Notes: generated by a model from the sequence alone, not told the origin. DNA of 64,000 nt from Agromyces lapidis (GCF_009749405.1 NZ_WBIQ01000001.1:186001-250000), one strand, 5' to 3'; counted from the stretch's first letter, positions 17,628-26,627 are shown. Numbers and translations are program-made.

Positions 17628-18614
17628 ATGACCGAATCTCTGCGCTGGGGCATCCTCGCGACCGGCGGCATCGCACGGCTCTTCGTCAACGACCTGAAGC
17701 TCAACGGATTCGATGTGCGGGCGGTCGGCTCGCGCAACGAGGCCTCCGCCGCGCGCTTCGCCGAGGAGTTCGGCATCCCCCGGGTGCACGGCAGCTACGA
17801 GTCGCTCGTGGCCGATCCCGAGGTCGACGTCGTCTACGTCGCGACCCCGCACCCCATGCACGCGGCGAACGCGACGCTCGCGCTCGAGGCGGGCAAGCAC
17901 GTGCTCGTCGAGAAGGCGTTCACGCTCAACGCCCGCGAGGCCCGGAGGATCGCCGAGGTCGCCGAGGCTCGAGGACTCCTCGCGCTCGAGGCCATGTGGA
18001 CCCGCTATCTGCCGCACATGGTGCGGATCCGCGAGCTCGTCGCGGCGGGGGCGATCGGCCAGCCGCGCACGCTCATCGCCGATCACACGCAGCTGCTGCC
18101 CGAAGACCCGGCCCACCGGCTCAATGCGCTCGAGCTCGGCGGCGGCGCGCTGCTCGATCTCGGCATCTACCCGATCTCGTTCGCCTGGGACCTGTTCGGC
18201 GCCCCCGCCGACGTCCGCTCGTCGGCGACGTTCAAGCCGACCGGTGCCGACGCGCAGGTCGCGACGATCTTCACCTACGGCGACGGCCGCATCGCCTCGA
18301 CCCTCTCCGCGTCGAACACCCGCGGGCCGAACACTGCGATGGTGCTCGGCACCGAGGCGCGCATCGAGATCGACCCCGTCTGGTACTCGCCCACGACCTT
18401 CCGCCTGATCCGTGCCGACGGCGAGATCCTCGAGGAGTACGTCTCCGAGGTGCACGGGCGCGGCATGCACTACCAGGCGGCCGCGCTCGAGCGACTCGTC
18501 GCCGAGGGACGCACCGACGGCGGGGACATCCTGCCGACCCGGCAGAGCGTCGCCATCATGGAGACGCTCGACCTCATTCGCGAGCAGATCGGCCTGCGCT
18601 ACCCGGGGGAGTGA
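17628..18614 (+). CDS. Gfo/Idh/MocA family NAD(P)-dependent oxidoreductase
   Basis: 328 residues. N-terminal Rossmann fold: LRWGILATGGIARLFVNDL, AVGSRNEASAARFAEEFGI, VDVVYVATPHPMHAANA. The conserved EKP motif is EKA here (VLVEKAFTLN). The C-terminal alpha/beta domain contains GGGALLDLGIYPISFAWDLFG, typical of dehydrogenases of sugars, inositols or trans-dihydrodiols. The start at 17628 is 6 nt past a TATTCT box; an earlier in-frame ATG at 17580 lies upstream of the promoter and is unlikely. It stands alone between the SGNH pair (divergent) and the lipoprotein operon. The substrate cannot be inferred. Confidence 0.9.
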   Translation: MTESLRWGILATGGIARLFVNDLKLNGFDVRAVGSRNEASAARFAEEFGIPRVHGSYESLVADPEVDVVYVATPHPMHAANATLALEAGKHVLVEKAFTLNAREARRIAEVAEARGLLALEAMWTRYLPHMVRIRELVAAGAIGQPRTLIADHTQLLPEDPAHRLNALELGGGALLDLGIYPISFAWDLFGAPADVRSSATFKPTGADAQVATIFTYGDGRIASTLSASNTRGPNTAMVLGTEARIEIDPVWYSPTTFRLIRADGEILEEYVSEVHGRGMHYQAAALERLVAEGRTDGGDILPTRQSVAIMETLDLIREQIGLRYPGE

Positions 18615-18784
18615 ACGACGATCAGGGATCGCCCTGATCCGACCCCGAATCATCCTCTGGACGGATGGCGCGGTGCTTCGGTGCGCCGGTAGTCTCACCG
18701 GAGCGCCGCCCTGCCGGCGCGTACGAGACCCGCTCGAGCGATCGTCCGATGCGGGTTCATGCGCACCGACCCGAAGGAGTCCCC

Positions 18785-19762
18785 GTGTCCGTACGTCGCC
18801 CTGTTCTCGGCTTCACCGCCCTCGCCGCAGTCGCGGTGCTCGCGCTCGCGGGCTGCGCCGGCGGGCCCGCCGGCGGTGCCGAGAAGCTCAGCTACGAAGA
18901 CAGCCCGCTGACGAAGTACCTCGAGCCCATCAACGGCTCGTGGGACGAGGAGCGGATGATCGCCGAGCAGAAGAAGGCCGAGGAGCTCAAGGCCGAGTGC
19001 ATGGCCGAGGAGGGCTTCGAGTACACCCCCGTCGACCAGTCGCAGAACATGGGCTTCATGGACGAGGACGAGATGGCCGAGCGCGACACCGAGGAATGGG
19101 TCGCCGCGAACGGCTGGGGCTTCGTGCAGACCCAGGAGGAGATGGACGCCCAGCAGGAGGAGGCCGAGGAGTTCGTCGACCCGAACCAGCCCTACATCGA
19201 GTCGCTCTCGCCCACCGAGCAGGAGGCTTACTACGCCACCCTCTACGGCGCGCCGCCGGCCGAGGAGGAGATGAACGAGGACGGCTCGTACGAGTGGAAT
19301 TGGGAGACCGCGGGCTGCGACGGTGCGGCGCAGCATGAGATCCAGGGTGAGAACTACTGGGAGGACGAGGAGTTCACCGACCTCACCGAGGCGATGGGCG
19401 CACTCTGGGAAGGTCTCGCGAAGCAGCCCGACATGCTCGCACTCGACGAGAAGTGGTCGGCGTGCATGGCCGACGCCGAGTACCCCGACCTCAAGACGCG
19501 CAGCGACGCCCAGACCTCGATCATGGACGAGCAGAACGCCTTCTACGAGGGTGAGAACGCCGAGGGCCCGAGCGAGGAGCAGCTCGCCGAGCTGAAGCAG
19601 AAGGAGATCGACATCGCCGTCGCCGACTTCCGCTGCGCGAAGAAGCTCGACTACCAGAACACGCAGCTGAAGGCGCAGTTCGTGCTCGAGGAGCAGTTCA
19701 TCGAGGACAACAAGTCCGAGCTCGACGCGCTGCTCGCCGCCTACAGCAAGGGCGACGAGTGA
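18785..19762 (+). CDS. Acidic lipoprotein of unknown function
   Basis: 325 residues from GTG 18785 with SD GAAGGAG. The lipobox is VLALAGC. The mature part is strongly acidic and Glu/Gln-rich with repeated heptad-like stretches (MIAEQKKAEELKAECMAEEGFEY, EEEAEEF-type runs), suggesting extended helices. Four spaced Cys (AECMAEEGF, TAGCDGA, SACMADA, FRCAKKL) could form two disulfides. The CM-x3-GF-x-Y pattern recurs in secreted actinobacterial proteins of unknown role. It overlaps the membrane-fusion gene by 4 nt and heads an operon with a MacAB-like exporter, so it may be a substrate-recognition or cell-wall partner of that machine. Confidence 0.82.
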   Translation: MSVRRPVLGFTALAAVAVLALAGCAGGPAGGAEKLSYEDSPLTKYLEPINGSWDEERMIAEQKKAEELKAECMAEEGFEYTPVDQSQNMGFMDEDEMAERDTEEWVAANGWGFVQTQEEMDAQQEEAEEFVDPNQPYIESLSPTEQEAYYATLYGAPPAEEEMNEDGSYEWNWETAGCDGAAQHEIQGENYWEDEEFTDLTEAMGALWEGLAKQPDMLALDEKWSACMADAEYPDLKTRSDAQTSIMDEQNAFYEGENAEGPSEEQLAELKQKEIDIAVADFRCAKKLDYQNTQLKAQFVLEEQFIEDNKSELDALLAAYSKGDE

Positions 19763-21432
19763 TCCGCAGGCGTCGCGCGAGCGAGGCGGGCAGGGCGGGC
19801 GAGGCCGGCGAGGCCGGCGAGGCCGGAGCGGCCGGCGAGGCAGGCGCCGCCGGCGAGCCCGGCACCGCCGAGAACGATGCGTCGGATGCCCCGCGCAGCG
19901 GGTTCGACGAACTCGTCGCGGCCGAGGCATCCGCACCGGCAGAGCCCGTCGACCCTGCGGTGCAGGGCTGGCGGCGCGTGCTGCGCGGCAACCGGGTGCT
20001 CTGGGTGCTCGCGGCGGTCGCGATCGCGTCGCTCGTCGCCGGTGTCGGACTGAGCTTCCTCATCGTCTCGCCGGGGCAGGCCGCCGCCGATGCGGCCGCC
20101 CCCGACGCCGGGCCGATCACGGTGCCGGTCGAGCTGCGCTCGCTCTCGAACGACGTCACCATCCGCGGCGACGCGGCGTTCGCCGACTCCGTCGAGGTGA
20201 AGCTCGAGACGGGCGACCTCGGCGGCCCCGCGGTGGTCACCGGTCGTGTGCCCGAGGTCGGTGCGACACTCGGGCCCGCGGCGATCGCCCTCGAGGTCAC
20301 CGGCCGCCCCGTCATCGTGCTGCCGGGCGAGCTGCCGGCCTACCGCACCCTCCGCGCCGGCCTCTCGGGGCCCGATGTGACGCAGCTCAAGCAGGCCCTT
20401 CGCGCCGTCGGCATCGACGCGGGAGACGTCGCCTCCGACACCTTCGACTCGGCGACCGCGGCCGGTGTCGCGGCCCTCTACGAGAAGGTGGGTTACCCGC
20501 TGCCCGAGGCGCCCGAGGGCACCGCCGACTCGGTGCGCTCGGCGCGGGAGGCGGTGACCGGCGCCGAAGAGGCGGTCGCCTCAGCGGAGCGCGCGCTCGC
20601 CGCAGCCGGATCCGGCCCGAGCTCGGTCGAACGGGTGCAGCTCGACAACGCGGTGCGCGCCGCCGAGCGCGCCCTCGCCGCCGCGAAGGCCGCCGGCGAC
20701 CCCGTCGCGATCGGCGACGCCGAAGACGCCCTGAAGCTCGCGCGCGTCGAACGCGACGCCGGCCTCGCGCCCCGCGATGCGAGTGCCGAGCGGGCGGCGC
20801 TCGAGTCGGCCCGTTCGCAGCTCGGCGACGCGTACGAGCTCCTCGAGGAGGCCGAGGCCGGCACACTCGCCTTCCTGCCGGTGAGCGAGGTGCTCTACCT
20901 GCAGGACCTGCCGCGCCGGGTCGACGAGGTCATGGTCGAGCGCGGCAGCATCGTGGAGTCCGCGGCGATGCTCGTCTCGGGCGCGACGCTCGCGATCAAC
21001 GCCTCCGCGGCCGAGAGCGATGCGAAGCTGCTGAAGGTCGGCGACGTCGCCACGCTCGCGATGCCCGACGGCTCCGAGCTCGGGGCCGCGATCACCTCGG
21101 TCGAGCCGCGCAAGGCCGAAGGCGGCGAAGCCGCCGAATCGGGGCCGCGCTACGACGTGGTGCTCGCACCCGTCAAGCCCACCGACGCGCAGGTCGAAGC
21201 ACTGCGCGGCCAGAACGTGCGCGTGAAGATCTCGATCGGGGCGACCGAGGGCGACGTGCTCGCCGTACCGCTCGCCGCGCTCACCGCGGGGCCCGGCGGC
21301 GAATCGCGGGTCGAGGTGCAGCAGGGCGACGAGACCCGCCTCGTCGAGGTCGAGACCGGACTCGCGGCCGAGGGCTTCATCGAGATCAGCGGCGAGATCG
21401 CCGAGGGCGACCTCGTCGTGGTCGGCCGATGA
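19759..21432 (+). CDS. Membrane-fusion-type (HlyD/MacA-like) protein with peptidoglycan-binding domain
   Basis: 557 residues. Residues 1-70 are a low-complexity cytoplasmic tail of Ala/Gly/Glu repeats built from a 9-bp DNA unit. One membrane helix lies at about 80-106 (VLWVLAAVAIASLVAGVGLSFLIV). Outside come a PG_binding_1-like domain at about 205-250 (LSGPDVTQLKQALRAVGIDAG), a helical hairpin or coiled coil at about 260-360 and a beta-rich C-terminus ending EIAEGDLVVVGR. This is the adaptor layout of Gram-positive MacAB/YknX-type systems. The GTG start overlaps the lipoprotein stop, and a downstream start cannot be excluded. It overlaps the ATPase gene by 4 nt. Confidence 0.87.
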   Translation: MIRRRRASEAGRAGEAGEAGEAGAAGEAGAAGEPGTAENDASDAPRSGFDELVAAEASAPAEPVDPAVQGWRRVLRGNRVLWVLAAVAIASLVAGVGLSFLIVSPGQAAADAAAPDAGPITVPVELRSLSNDVTIRGDAAFADSVEVKLETGDLGGPAVVTGRVPEVGATLGPAAIALEVTGRPVIVLPGELPAYRTLRAGLSGPDVTQLKQALRAVGIDAGDVASDTFDSATAAGVAALYEKVGYPLPEAPEGTADSVRSAREAVTGAEEAVASAERALAAAGSGPSSVERVQLDNAVRAAERALAAAKAAGDPVAIGDAEDALKLARVERDAGLAPRDASAERAALESARSQLGDAYELLEEAEAGTLAFLPVSEVLYLQDLPRRVDEVMVERGSIVESAAMLVSGATLAINASAAESDAKLLKVGDVATLAMPDGSELGAAITSVEPRKAEGGEAAESGPRYDVVLAPVKPTDAQVEALRGQNVRVKISIGATEGDVLAVPLAALTAGPGGESRVEVQQGDETRLVEVETGLAAEGFIEISGEIAEGDLVVVGR

Positions 21433-22106
21433 GCCAGGCCCCCGTGGTCGAGCTCATCGATGTGACCCGATCCTTCCCCGGGCCGCCCGAGGTGCAGGCG
21501 TTGAAGGGCGTCAACCTCACGATCGGGCGGGGCGACTACCTCTCGATTGTCGGCCCGAGCGGTTCGGGCAAGTCGACGCTGCTCAACGTGCTGGGCCTCC
21601 TCGACCGTCCGACGGTCGGCGAGTACCGGCTCGGCGGCGTGCTCACCGCCGCCCTCGACGAGGAGGCCCGCGCAGGCCTGCGCGCGCAGACCATCGGGTT
21701 CGTGTTCCAGGCCTTCCACCTGCTGCCGCGTCGCACCGTGCTCGACAACGTGCTGCTCGCCACCCTGTACAGCGGGGTGCCGCGTCGCGAACGGATGCCC
21801 CGTGCGAAGGCCGCGCTCGACCGCGTCGGGCTCGCGCACCGCATGGACTTCCTGCCGACGACGCTCTCGGGCGGCGAGCGCCAGCGCGTCGCCGTGGCCC
21901 GGGCGGTGATGGCGTCGCCCGAGCTCATCCTCGCCGACGAGCCGACCGGCAACCTCGACCAGCAGACCTCGGGCGAGGTCATGGACCTCTTCGAGGAGCT
22001 CAACGCCGATGGGCTCAGCCTCGTCGTCATCACCCACGACCAGCACGTCGCCGACCGGGCGCGGCGGAGCATCCGCATCGCCGACGGGCGGGTGAGCGAG
22101 CTGTGA
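21429..22106 (+). CDS. ABC transporter ATP-binding protein, MacB/LolD type
   Basis: 225 residues; nucleotide-binding subunit for the adjacent MacB-like permease. Walker A GPSGSGKST, Q-loop GFVFQAFHLLPRRTVLDNV, signature LSGGERQRVAVARA, Walker B LILADEPTGNLD and H-loop VVITHD are all intact. ATPases of this LolD/MacB subgroup drive mechanotransmission or export rather than import. ATGA/GTGA overlaps link it to both neighbours. Confidence 0.95.
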   Translation: MSQAPVVELIDVTRSFPGPPEVQALKGVNLTIGRGDYLSIVGPSGSGKSTLLNVLGLLDRPTVGEYRLGGVLTAALDEEARAGLRAQTIGFVFQAFHLLPRRTVLDNVLLATLYSGVPRRERMPRAKAALDRVGLAHRMDFLPTTLSGGERQRVAVARAVMASPELILADEPTGNLDQQTSGEVMDLFEELNADGLSLVVITHDQHVADRARRSIRIADGRVSEL

Positions 22107-23482
22107 TGCGATCGATCCTCCGACGGTTCCGGCGCGGTACGGCGCCGGACGGCGCAACCGCCGACGGCGCGACCGCCGACGGCGCGACCGCCGACGGTGC
22201 GACCCGCGACGGCGCAGCTGCCGATGGTGCGCGCGAGGGCGCCGCCATCCCGCCCATCGCGCGCGCCGACCGCTTCACGAACCAGGACCTGCTCGTCGAG
22301 GTGAGCCACGGCATCGGCGGCCACACGGGGCGCCTCGTGATGACCACGCTCGGCACCGTGCTCGGCATCGCCTCGCTCGTCGTCACGATCGGCTTCGCGC
22401 AGACGGCCGCCGGTCAGATCAGCCGCCAGTTCGACGCCGTCGCGGCGACGCAGGCGGTGCTCAAACCGGGCACCGCGAACTCCGCGAACGGCGACGAGGT
22501 CGCGACCTCGACGCTGCCCTGGGATTCTCCCGCCCGGGTGGAGCGCCTGAACGGCGTCGAACGAGCCGGACTCATCGGCGAGGTGCCGATCGGCGAGCTC
22601 GAGATCACCGCGGTGCCGATCAACGACCCCTCGGCGCCCGAGGTGCTGAGCCCGACGCTGCTCGCCACCTCGGCGGGGCTGCTCGAGGCCGTGCGCGGCG
22701 AGGTGAGCGCCGGGCGCTACTTCGACGACGGGCACGACGCCCGCGCCGACCGCGTCGCCGTGGTCGGCGCACGGGCCGCAGAGAAGCTCGGCATCAACCG
22801 CGTCGACAGCCAGCCCTCGATCTTCATCGGCGAGCGCCCGTACACGGTCATCGGCATCGTCGACGGAATGGAGCGCCGGCCCGACCTGCTCGACTCGGTG
22901 ATCCTGCCCCTCGGAACGGCGCGCGCCGACTTCGGCCTGCGCAGCGCGAGCGAGCTCCAACTGCGCATCGACGCGGGCGCCGGCCCGCTCGTCGCGAAGC
23001 AGGCGCCGATCGCACTCGACCCGAACGCGCCCGAGAACTTCGACGTGCAGGCGCCGCGTGCGGGCTCCGAGCTGCAGGAGAGCGTGCAGGCCGACATCAA
23101 CGTGGTCTTCCTCATCCTGGGGGTGATCGCGCTGCTCGCGGGCGGCCTCGGCATCGCGAACGTCACCCTGCTCTCGGTGTCGGAGCGCACCGGCGAGATC
23201 GGGTTGCGGCGCGCGCTCGGCGCGACCAGACGGCAGATCGCCCGCCAGTTCATGGTGGAGTCGGTCGTGATCGGCCTGCTCGGCGGCCTCATCGGCGCCG
23301 CGGTCGGGGTGTTCGCGGTGGTGGTCGTGGCGCTCGTGCAGCAGTGGACCCCGATCATCGACCTGCCGATGGTGTTCGGCGCGGCGATCCTCGGCGCGGT
23401 CGTGGGCCTCGGCGCCGGTGCCTACCCGGCGCGCAAGGCCTCGCGCATCGAGCCGATCGCCGCACTGCGCGCCGGCGTCTGA
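22103..23482 (+). CDS. MacB-like ABC transporter permease (FtsX family)
   Basis: 459 residues. A cytoplasmic N-terminus has about six copies of a DGATA pentapeptide from a 15-bp tandem repeat (about 22149-22225). The first membrane helix (GTVLGIASLVVTIGFAQTA) is followed by a large extracytoplasmic MacB_PCD domain (about residues 110-320). Three C-terminal helices form the FtsX domain (VVFLILGVIALLAGGLGIANVTLLSVSERTGEIGLRRALGATRRQI). GTG 22103 overlaps the ATPase stop and an ATG follows at 22106. The four-gene operon probably forms an envelope exporter or mechanotransmission complex; its cargo is unknown. Confidence 0.92.
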   Translation: MMRSILRRFRRGTAPDGATADGATADGATADGATRDGAAADGAREGAAIPPIARADRFTNQDLLVEVSHGIGGHTGRLVMTTLGTVLGIASLVVTIGFAQTAAGQISRQFDAVAATQAVLKPGTANSANGDEVATSTLPWDSPARVERLNGVERAGLIGEVPIGELEITAVPINDPSAPEVLSPTLLATSAGLLEAVRGEVSAGRYFDDGHDARADRVAVVGARAAEKLGINRVDSQPSIFIGERPYTVIGIVDGMERRPDLLDSVILPLGTARADFGLRSASELQLRIDAGAGPLVAKQAPIALDPNAPENFDVQAPRAGSELQESVQADINVVFLILGVIALLAGGLGIANVTLLSVSERTGEIGLRRALGATRRQIARQFMVESVVIGLLGGLIGAAVGVFAVVVVALVQQWTPIIDLPMVFGAAILGAVVGLGAGAYPARKASRIEPIAALRAGV

Positions 23483-23561
23483 TCGCTCCCTCGGCGGGCC
23501 CGCTCCGAGTCGGGCACGGTCACCCGCACCGTTCCTGAACGGGGCATCGGGGGAGGGCGCG

Positions 23562-23567
23562 TACAAT
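23562..23567 (+). promoter_or_regulatory. -10 box TACAAT, leaderless-type, for dacB
   Basis: TACAAT, nearly consensus, is followed by TCCCGC and the GTG at 23574. No SD is present. Confidence 0.6.
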
Positions 23568-23573
23568 TCCCGC

Positions 23574-25034
23574 GTGATCGATGAGACGGATGCCACGGGC
23601 GCCGCGCCGCCCGGGCGCGGCGGCGCCGGGGCATCCGCGCTCGCCTTCATCAGGCGGCACCGGCTGCCGCTCGCGATCGTCGGGGGCGTGCTCGCCTTCG
23701 CCCTGCTCGGCGGCGGCGCGGTCGCGCTCGGGGCCGCGCTCGCACCCGAGAAGACCGTCGCGGTCGCCGCGCCGAGCGAGACGCCGACCCCGACCCCCGA
23801 GGCCCGCCCGGTGCCCGAGGCCGCGGCGGCGGCGAGCCGCGTGCGCACCTGCTCGGTCGCCGATCGCGCCGCCGACCCGCGCCTTGCGAACCTGCAGGCG
23901 CAGGTGATGAAGGCGTCGACCGGCGAGGTGCTCTACGACCGCGGCGGCACGACACCCTCGCGCACCGCGAGCGTCATGAAGGTGCTCACCTCGGCGGCTG
24001 CGCTCTCGGTGCTCGGGCCCGATCACCGCGCCGCCACGACCGTCGTCAAGGGCGCCGAGCCCGGCTCGATCGTGCTCGTCGGCGGCGGCGACGTGACGCT
24101 CTCGCGCACCCCGTCGGGCGATGAGACGGCCTACCCGGGTGCGGCGCACCTCGACGAGCTGGCCCGACAGGTCGAAGAGGCGTGGGCGGCGGATCCGGCG
24201 AATCCGCCGATCACGAAGTTGATCCTCGACGCGAGCTACTTCGGCGGCGAGGAGTGGCAGCCGAGCTGGGACCTCGTCGAGCGCGAGGACGGCTACATGT
24301 CGAATATCACGGCGCTCATGGTCGACGGCGACCGCGACGACCCGTACTCGAACACCTCCTGGCGCAGCGACGACCCCATCGGCCGCGCGGGTCAGGCCTT
24401 CGCCGACGAGCTCGGCGGCATCGGCACCATCGAGCGCGGCACGGCGCCTGCGGGGGCGACCCAGCTCGGCCAGGTGCTCTCGCCGCCGGTCTCGGCGCTC
24501 GTCGACAAGGCGCTCGTCGTCTCGGACAACACCGTCGCCGAGATGCTCGCGCGCCTCGTCGCGATCGAGACCGGTTCGGGCAACGACTTCGCCGCCATCG
24601 ACGCGGGCGTGCTCGAGGGGCTCGCGCCCTACGGGGTCGACACGGCGGGCATCGTGGTGGTCGACGGCTCGGGCCTCTCCGACGACAACGCGGTGCCTCC
24701 CTCGTACCTCACCCGGCTCTTCGTGAAGATCAACGCGCGCGAGGCGAATCTCGGGTACCTGCTCGACTCGCTGCCGGTCTCGGGCGAGCGCGGCTCGCTC
24801 GCGTACGACGACCGGTTCTGGGGCGACAACGCGGTGGCCGACGGAAGCGTCATCGCCAAGACGGGGTGGATCAACACGGGCTACACGCTCTCGGGCGTCG
24901 TCCGCGCCGAGGACGGCACCGATCTCACCTTCGCGATCTACGCCCTGGGCGACGTGACCGACGAGGCCAAGACCGCGATCGACACGCTCGCGACGGGCTT
25001 CTACCTCTGCGGGGACAACCTCTCGAACCAGTGA
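23574..25034 (+). CDS. dacB: D-alanyl-D-alanine carboxypeptidase/endopeptidase (PBP4, peptidase S13)
   Basis: 486 residues. Trims or cleaves peptidoglycan crosslinks outside the membrane. An N-terminal membrane anchor (LPLAIVGGVLAFALLGGGAVALG) is followed by a Pro/Thr linker. The catalytic SxxK is in RTASVMKVLTSAAAL, SxN is SDNTVAEML and KTG is in IAKTGWINTGYTLSG. The domain insertion of S13 enzymes is present and full length is kept. The start is GTG 23574, set by the -10 box 6 nt upstream. It is separated from the ABC operon by about 90 bp. Confidence 0.94.
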   Translation: MIDETDATGAAPPGRGGAGASALAFIRRHRLPLAIVGGVLAFALLGGGAVALGAALAPEKTVAVAAPSETPTPTPEARPVPEAAAAASRVRTCSVADRAADPRLANLQAQVMKASTGEVLYDRGGTTPSRTASVMKVLTSAAALSVLGPDHRAATTVVKGAEPGSIVLVGGGDVTLSRTPSGDETAYPGAAHLDELARQVEEAWAADPANPPITKLILDASYFGGEEWQPSWDLVEREDGYMSNITALMVDGDRDDPYSNTSWRSDDPIGRAGQAFADELGGIGTIERGTAPAGATQLGQVLSPPVSALVDKALVVSDNTVAEMLARLVAIETGSGNDFAAIDAGVLEGLAPYGVDTAGIVVVDGSGLSDDNAVPPSYLTRLFVKINAREANLGYLLDSLPVSGERGSLAYDDRFWGDNAVADGSVIAKTGWINTGYTLSGVVRAEDGTDLTFAIYALGDVTDEAKTAIDTLATGFYLCGDNLSNQ

Positions 25035-25087
25035 GCCCGCGGGGCGGCGCCTGCATCCGCCCGGGTTGCCCCTCGCGCCGGCGGGGG

Positions 25088-25093
25088 GACAAT
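25088..25093 (+). promoter_or_regulatory. -10-like box GACAAT, leaderless-type, for pncA
   Basis: GACAAT is followed by 6 nt and the ATG at 25100. GGAGG is present but only 1 nt from the ATG, unusable as an SD. Confidence 0.35.
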
Positions 25094-25099
25094 GGAGGC

Positions 25100-25711
25100 A
25101 TGACCCGCGCGCTGTTCATCATCGACGTACAGAACGACTTCACCGAGGGGGGTGCGCTCGGCGTCGCCGGCGGCGCCGCCGTCGCCGCCGGCGTGAGCGA
25201 GCTGCTCGCCCGCCACCGCGGCGCCTACGAACTCGTCGTGGCCTCACGCGACTGGCACTCGGGCGAGGGCGACAACGGCGGCCACTTCGCCACCGATGCC
25301 GAACCCGACTTCGTCGACACCTGGCCGCCGCACTGCGTCGCCGGCACGATGGGCGCCGAGTACCACCCGGCGTTCACGACCGACGAGGTCGACGTGCACA
25401 TCCGAAAGGGACAGGGCGTGCCGGCGTACTCGATCTACGAGGGCACCGACGACGCGGGCGACACGATCGGCGAGCTGCTCGCGCGTCACGGCATCACCGA
25501 CGTCGACGTCGTCGGCCTCGCGACCGACTACTGCGTGCGGGCGAGCGCGCTCGACGCGCTCGAGCACGGGCAGCACGTTCGAGTGCTGACCGACCTGGTC
25601 GCCGGCGTCGCGGCGGAGTCCTCGGACGCGGCGCTCGCCGAGCTCGGCCACGCCGGGGCGCTCATCGCGACCTCGATCGTCGTCGCCGAGGCATCCGGGT
25701 CGGCCGAATGA
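25100..25711 (+). CDS. pncA: Nicotinamidase/isochorismatase-family amidohydrolase
   Basis: 203 residues. It hydrolyses nicotinamide to nicotinate for NAD salvage if it is a true PncA. Catalytic Asp9 is in LFIIDVQNDF, the metal-site motif is SRDWHSGEGDNGGHF, the Lys is in IRKGQG, and nucleophile Cys145 is in ATDYCVRASALDA. Together these are the PncA-type arrangement rather than plain isochorismatase. Its stop overlaps the ATG of the alpha/beta hydrolase gene. Confidence 0.88.
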   Translation: MTRALFIIDVQNDFTEGGALGVAGGAAVAAGVSELLARHRGAYELVVASRDWHSGEGDNGGHFATDAEPDFVDTWPPHCVAGTMGAEYHPAFTTDEVDVHIRKGQGVPAYSIYEGTDDAGDTIGELLARHGITDVDVVGLATDYCVRASALDALEHGQHVRVLTDLVAGVAAESSDAALAELGHAGALIATSIVVAEASGSAE

Positions 25712-26487
25712 TCGCGACGGATGCCTCGCGCCCCCCGCTGCTGCACGCCGAGAGTGTCGACGGAGTGCTCATCGGCTACCGAGTGCACCGCGCCGCGAAC
25801 CGCGACGCCGCGCTGCCGCCCGTGCTGCTCGTGCACGGCTTCGCCTCCGACGCGCGCATCACGTGGGAGGGCACCGGCTGGGTGAAAGCCCTCACCGACG
25901 CCGGTCGCGAGGTCGTGACCGTCGACCTCCGCGGCCATGGCGACAGCGACAAGCCGGTGGGTGCGGCCGACTACGCTCCGCTCCGGCTCGGCGCCGACCT
26001 CGCCGCCGTGCTCGATTCCGCGGGCGTGCCGGTCGCCGACGCGGTCGGCTACTCGATGGGATGCCGCGTCGTCTCGGCGCTCGCGGCGATCGCCCCCGAA
26101 CGGCTGCGACGGGTCGTGCTCGGCGGCGCGGGCCCGAACGAGTTGTTCGCCTCGTGGGCGATCGACGAGGTGCGTGCGCTGCTTCTCGACGACCGGCCGA
26201 GCGAGAACCGGGTGATCGAGCAGGTGCTCCGTCCCGCGATCGAGGCGGGGGCCGACCGAGCGGCGCTGCTCGCCGTCGTCGAGGGGGTGTCGGGCGCTCC
26301 GCTCGGGATCCCCGGCACGATCCCGACGCTCTTCGTCGCGGGCGAGAACGACCCGGTGCCCGCAGGGGTGCAGCAGCTCGCCCTCGACTGGGGCGTCGAC
26401 CTCGTCTCGGTGCCGGGCCGCGATCACGTCTCGACGCTCACCTCGCGGGTGTTCAAGGACGCGGCGATCGGCTTCCTGCGCGACTGA
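25708..26487 (+). CDS. Alpha/beta-fold hydrolase
   Basis: 259 residues, cytosolic. The HGFASD oxyanion loop, nucleophile in GYSMGCRV, Asp in VAGENDPVP and His in PGRDHVSTL give a complete Ser-Asp-His triad. DLRGHGDSDKP resembles esterases and meta-cleavage-type hydrolases. The ATG at 25708 overlaps the pncA stop, so the two are co-expressed, but the substrate is not apparent. Confidence 0.9.
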   Translation: MIATDASRPPLLHAESVDGVLIGYRVHRAANRDAALPPVLLVHGFASDARITWEGTGWVKALTDAGREVVTVDLRGHGDSDKPVGAADYAPLRLGADLAAVLDSAGVPVADAVGYSMGCRVVSALAAIAPERLRRVVLGGAGPNELFASWAIDEVRALLLDDRPSENRVIEQVLRPAIEAGADRAALLAVVEGVSGAPLGIPGTIPTLFVAGENDPVPAGVQQLALDWGVDLVSVPGRDHVSTLTSRVFKDAAIGFLRD

Positions 26488-26522
26488 GCTCCGAGCTGCG
26501 CCGCACCGAGTGCCAGCAGACG

Positions 26523-26541
26523 GCTGTACATCTTGTACAGC
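26523..26541. promoter_or_regulatory. Palindromic operator candidate GCTGTACA-N3-TGTACAGC
   Basis: Perfect 8-bp arms with spacer TCT in the gap between the hydrolase and the HisC-like gene, about 60 bp upstream of the promoter at 26598. The internal TGTACA hexamers are themselves palindromic. The regulator is unknown; the Lrp-type protein encoded at 30800 is one candidate. Confidence 0.5.
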
Positions 26542-26597
26542 TCGAATCGGATCGCTCGGTGACGATCGAGCACCTTGTCGGGTGCTCCGTCGTCGCT

Positions 26598-26627
26598 TTG
26601 CCGCCCCGTCGACTTCCTCCCTAGGCT
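26598..26627 (+). promoter_or_regulatory. Promoter of the hisC-like/ABC operon
   Basis: TTGCCG (26598-26603), an 18-bp spacer and TAGGCT (26622-26627). It predicts a leader of about 50 nt containing the SD of the aminotransferase gene. Confidence 0.45.

Noticed and set aside
15888..18698. A single 936-codon minus-strand frame covering both SGNH genes and the oxidoreductase region
   Set aside because: Only the last 272 codons encode a recognisable protein; the rest is out-of-frame sequence of the paralogue and an antisense image of the oxidoreductase.
22149..22235. 15-bp direct repeats as iteron or CRISPR-like DNA
   Set aside because: They are in frame within the permease gene and encode repeated DGATA residues.
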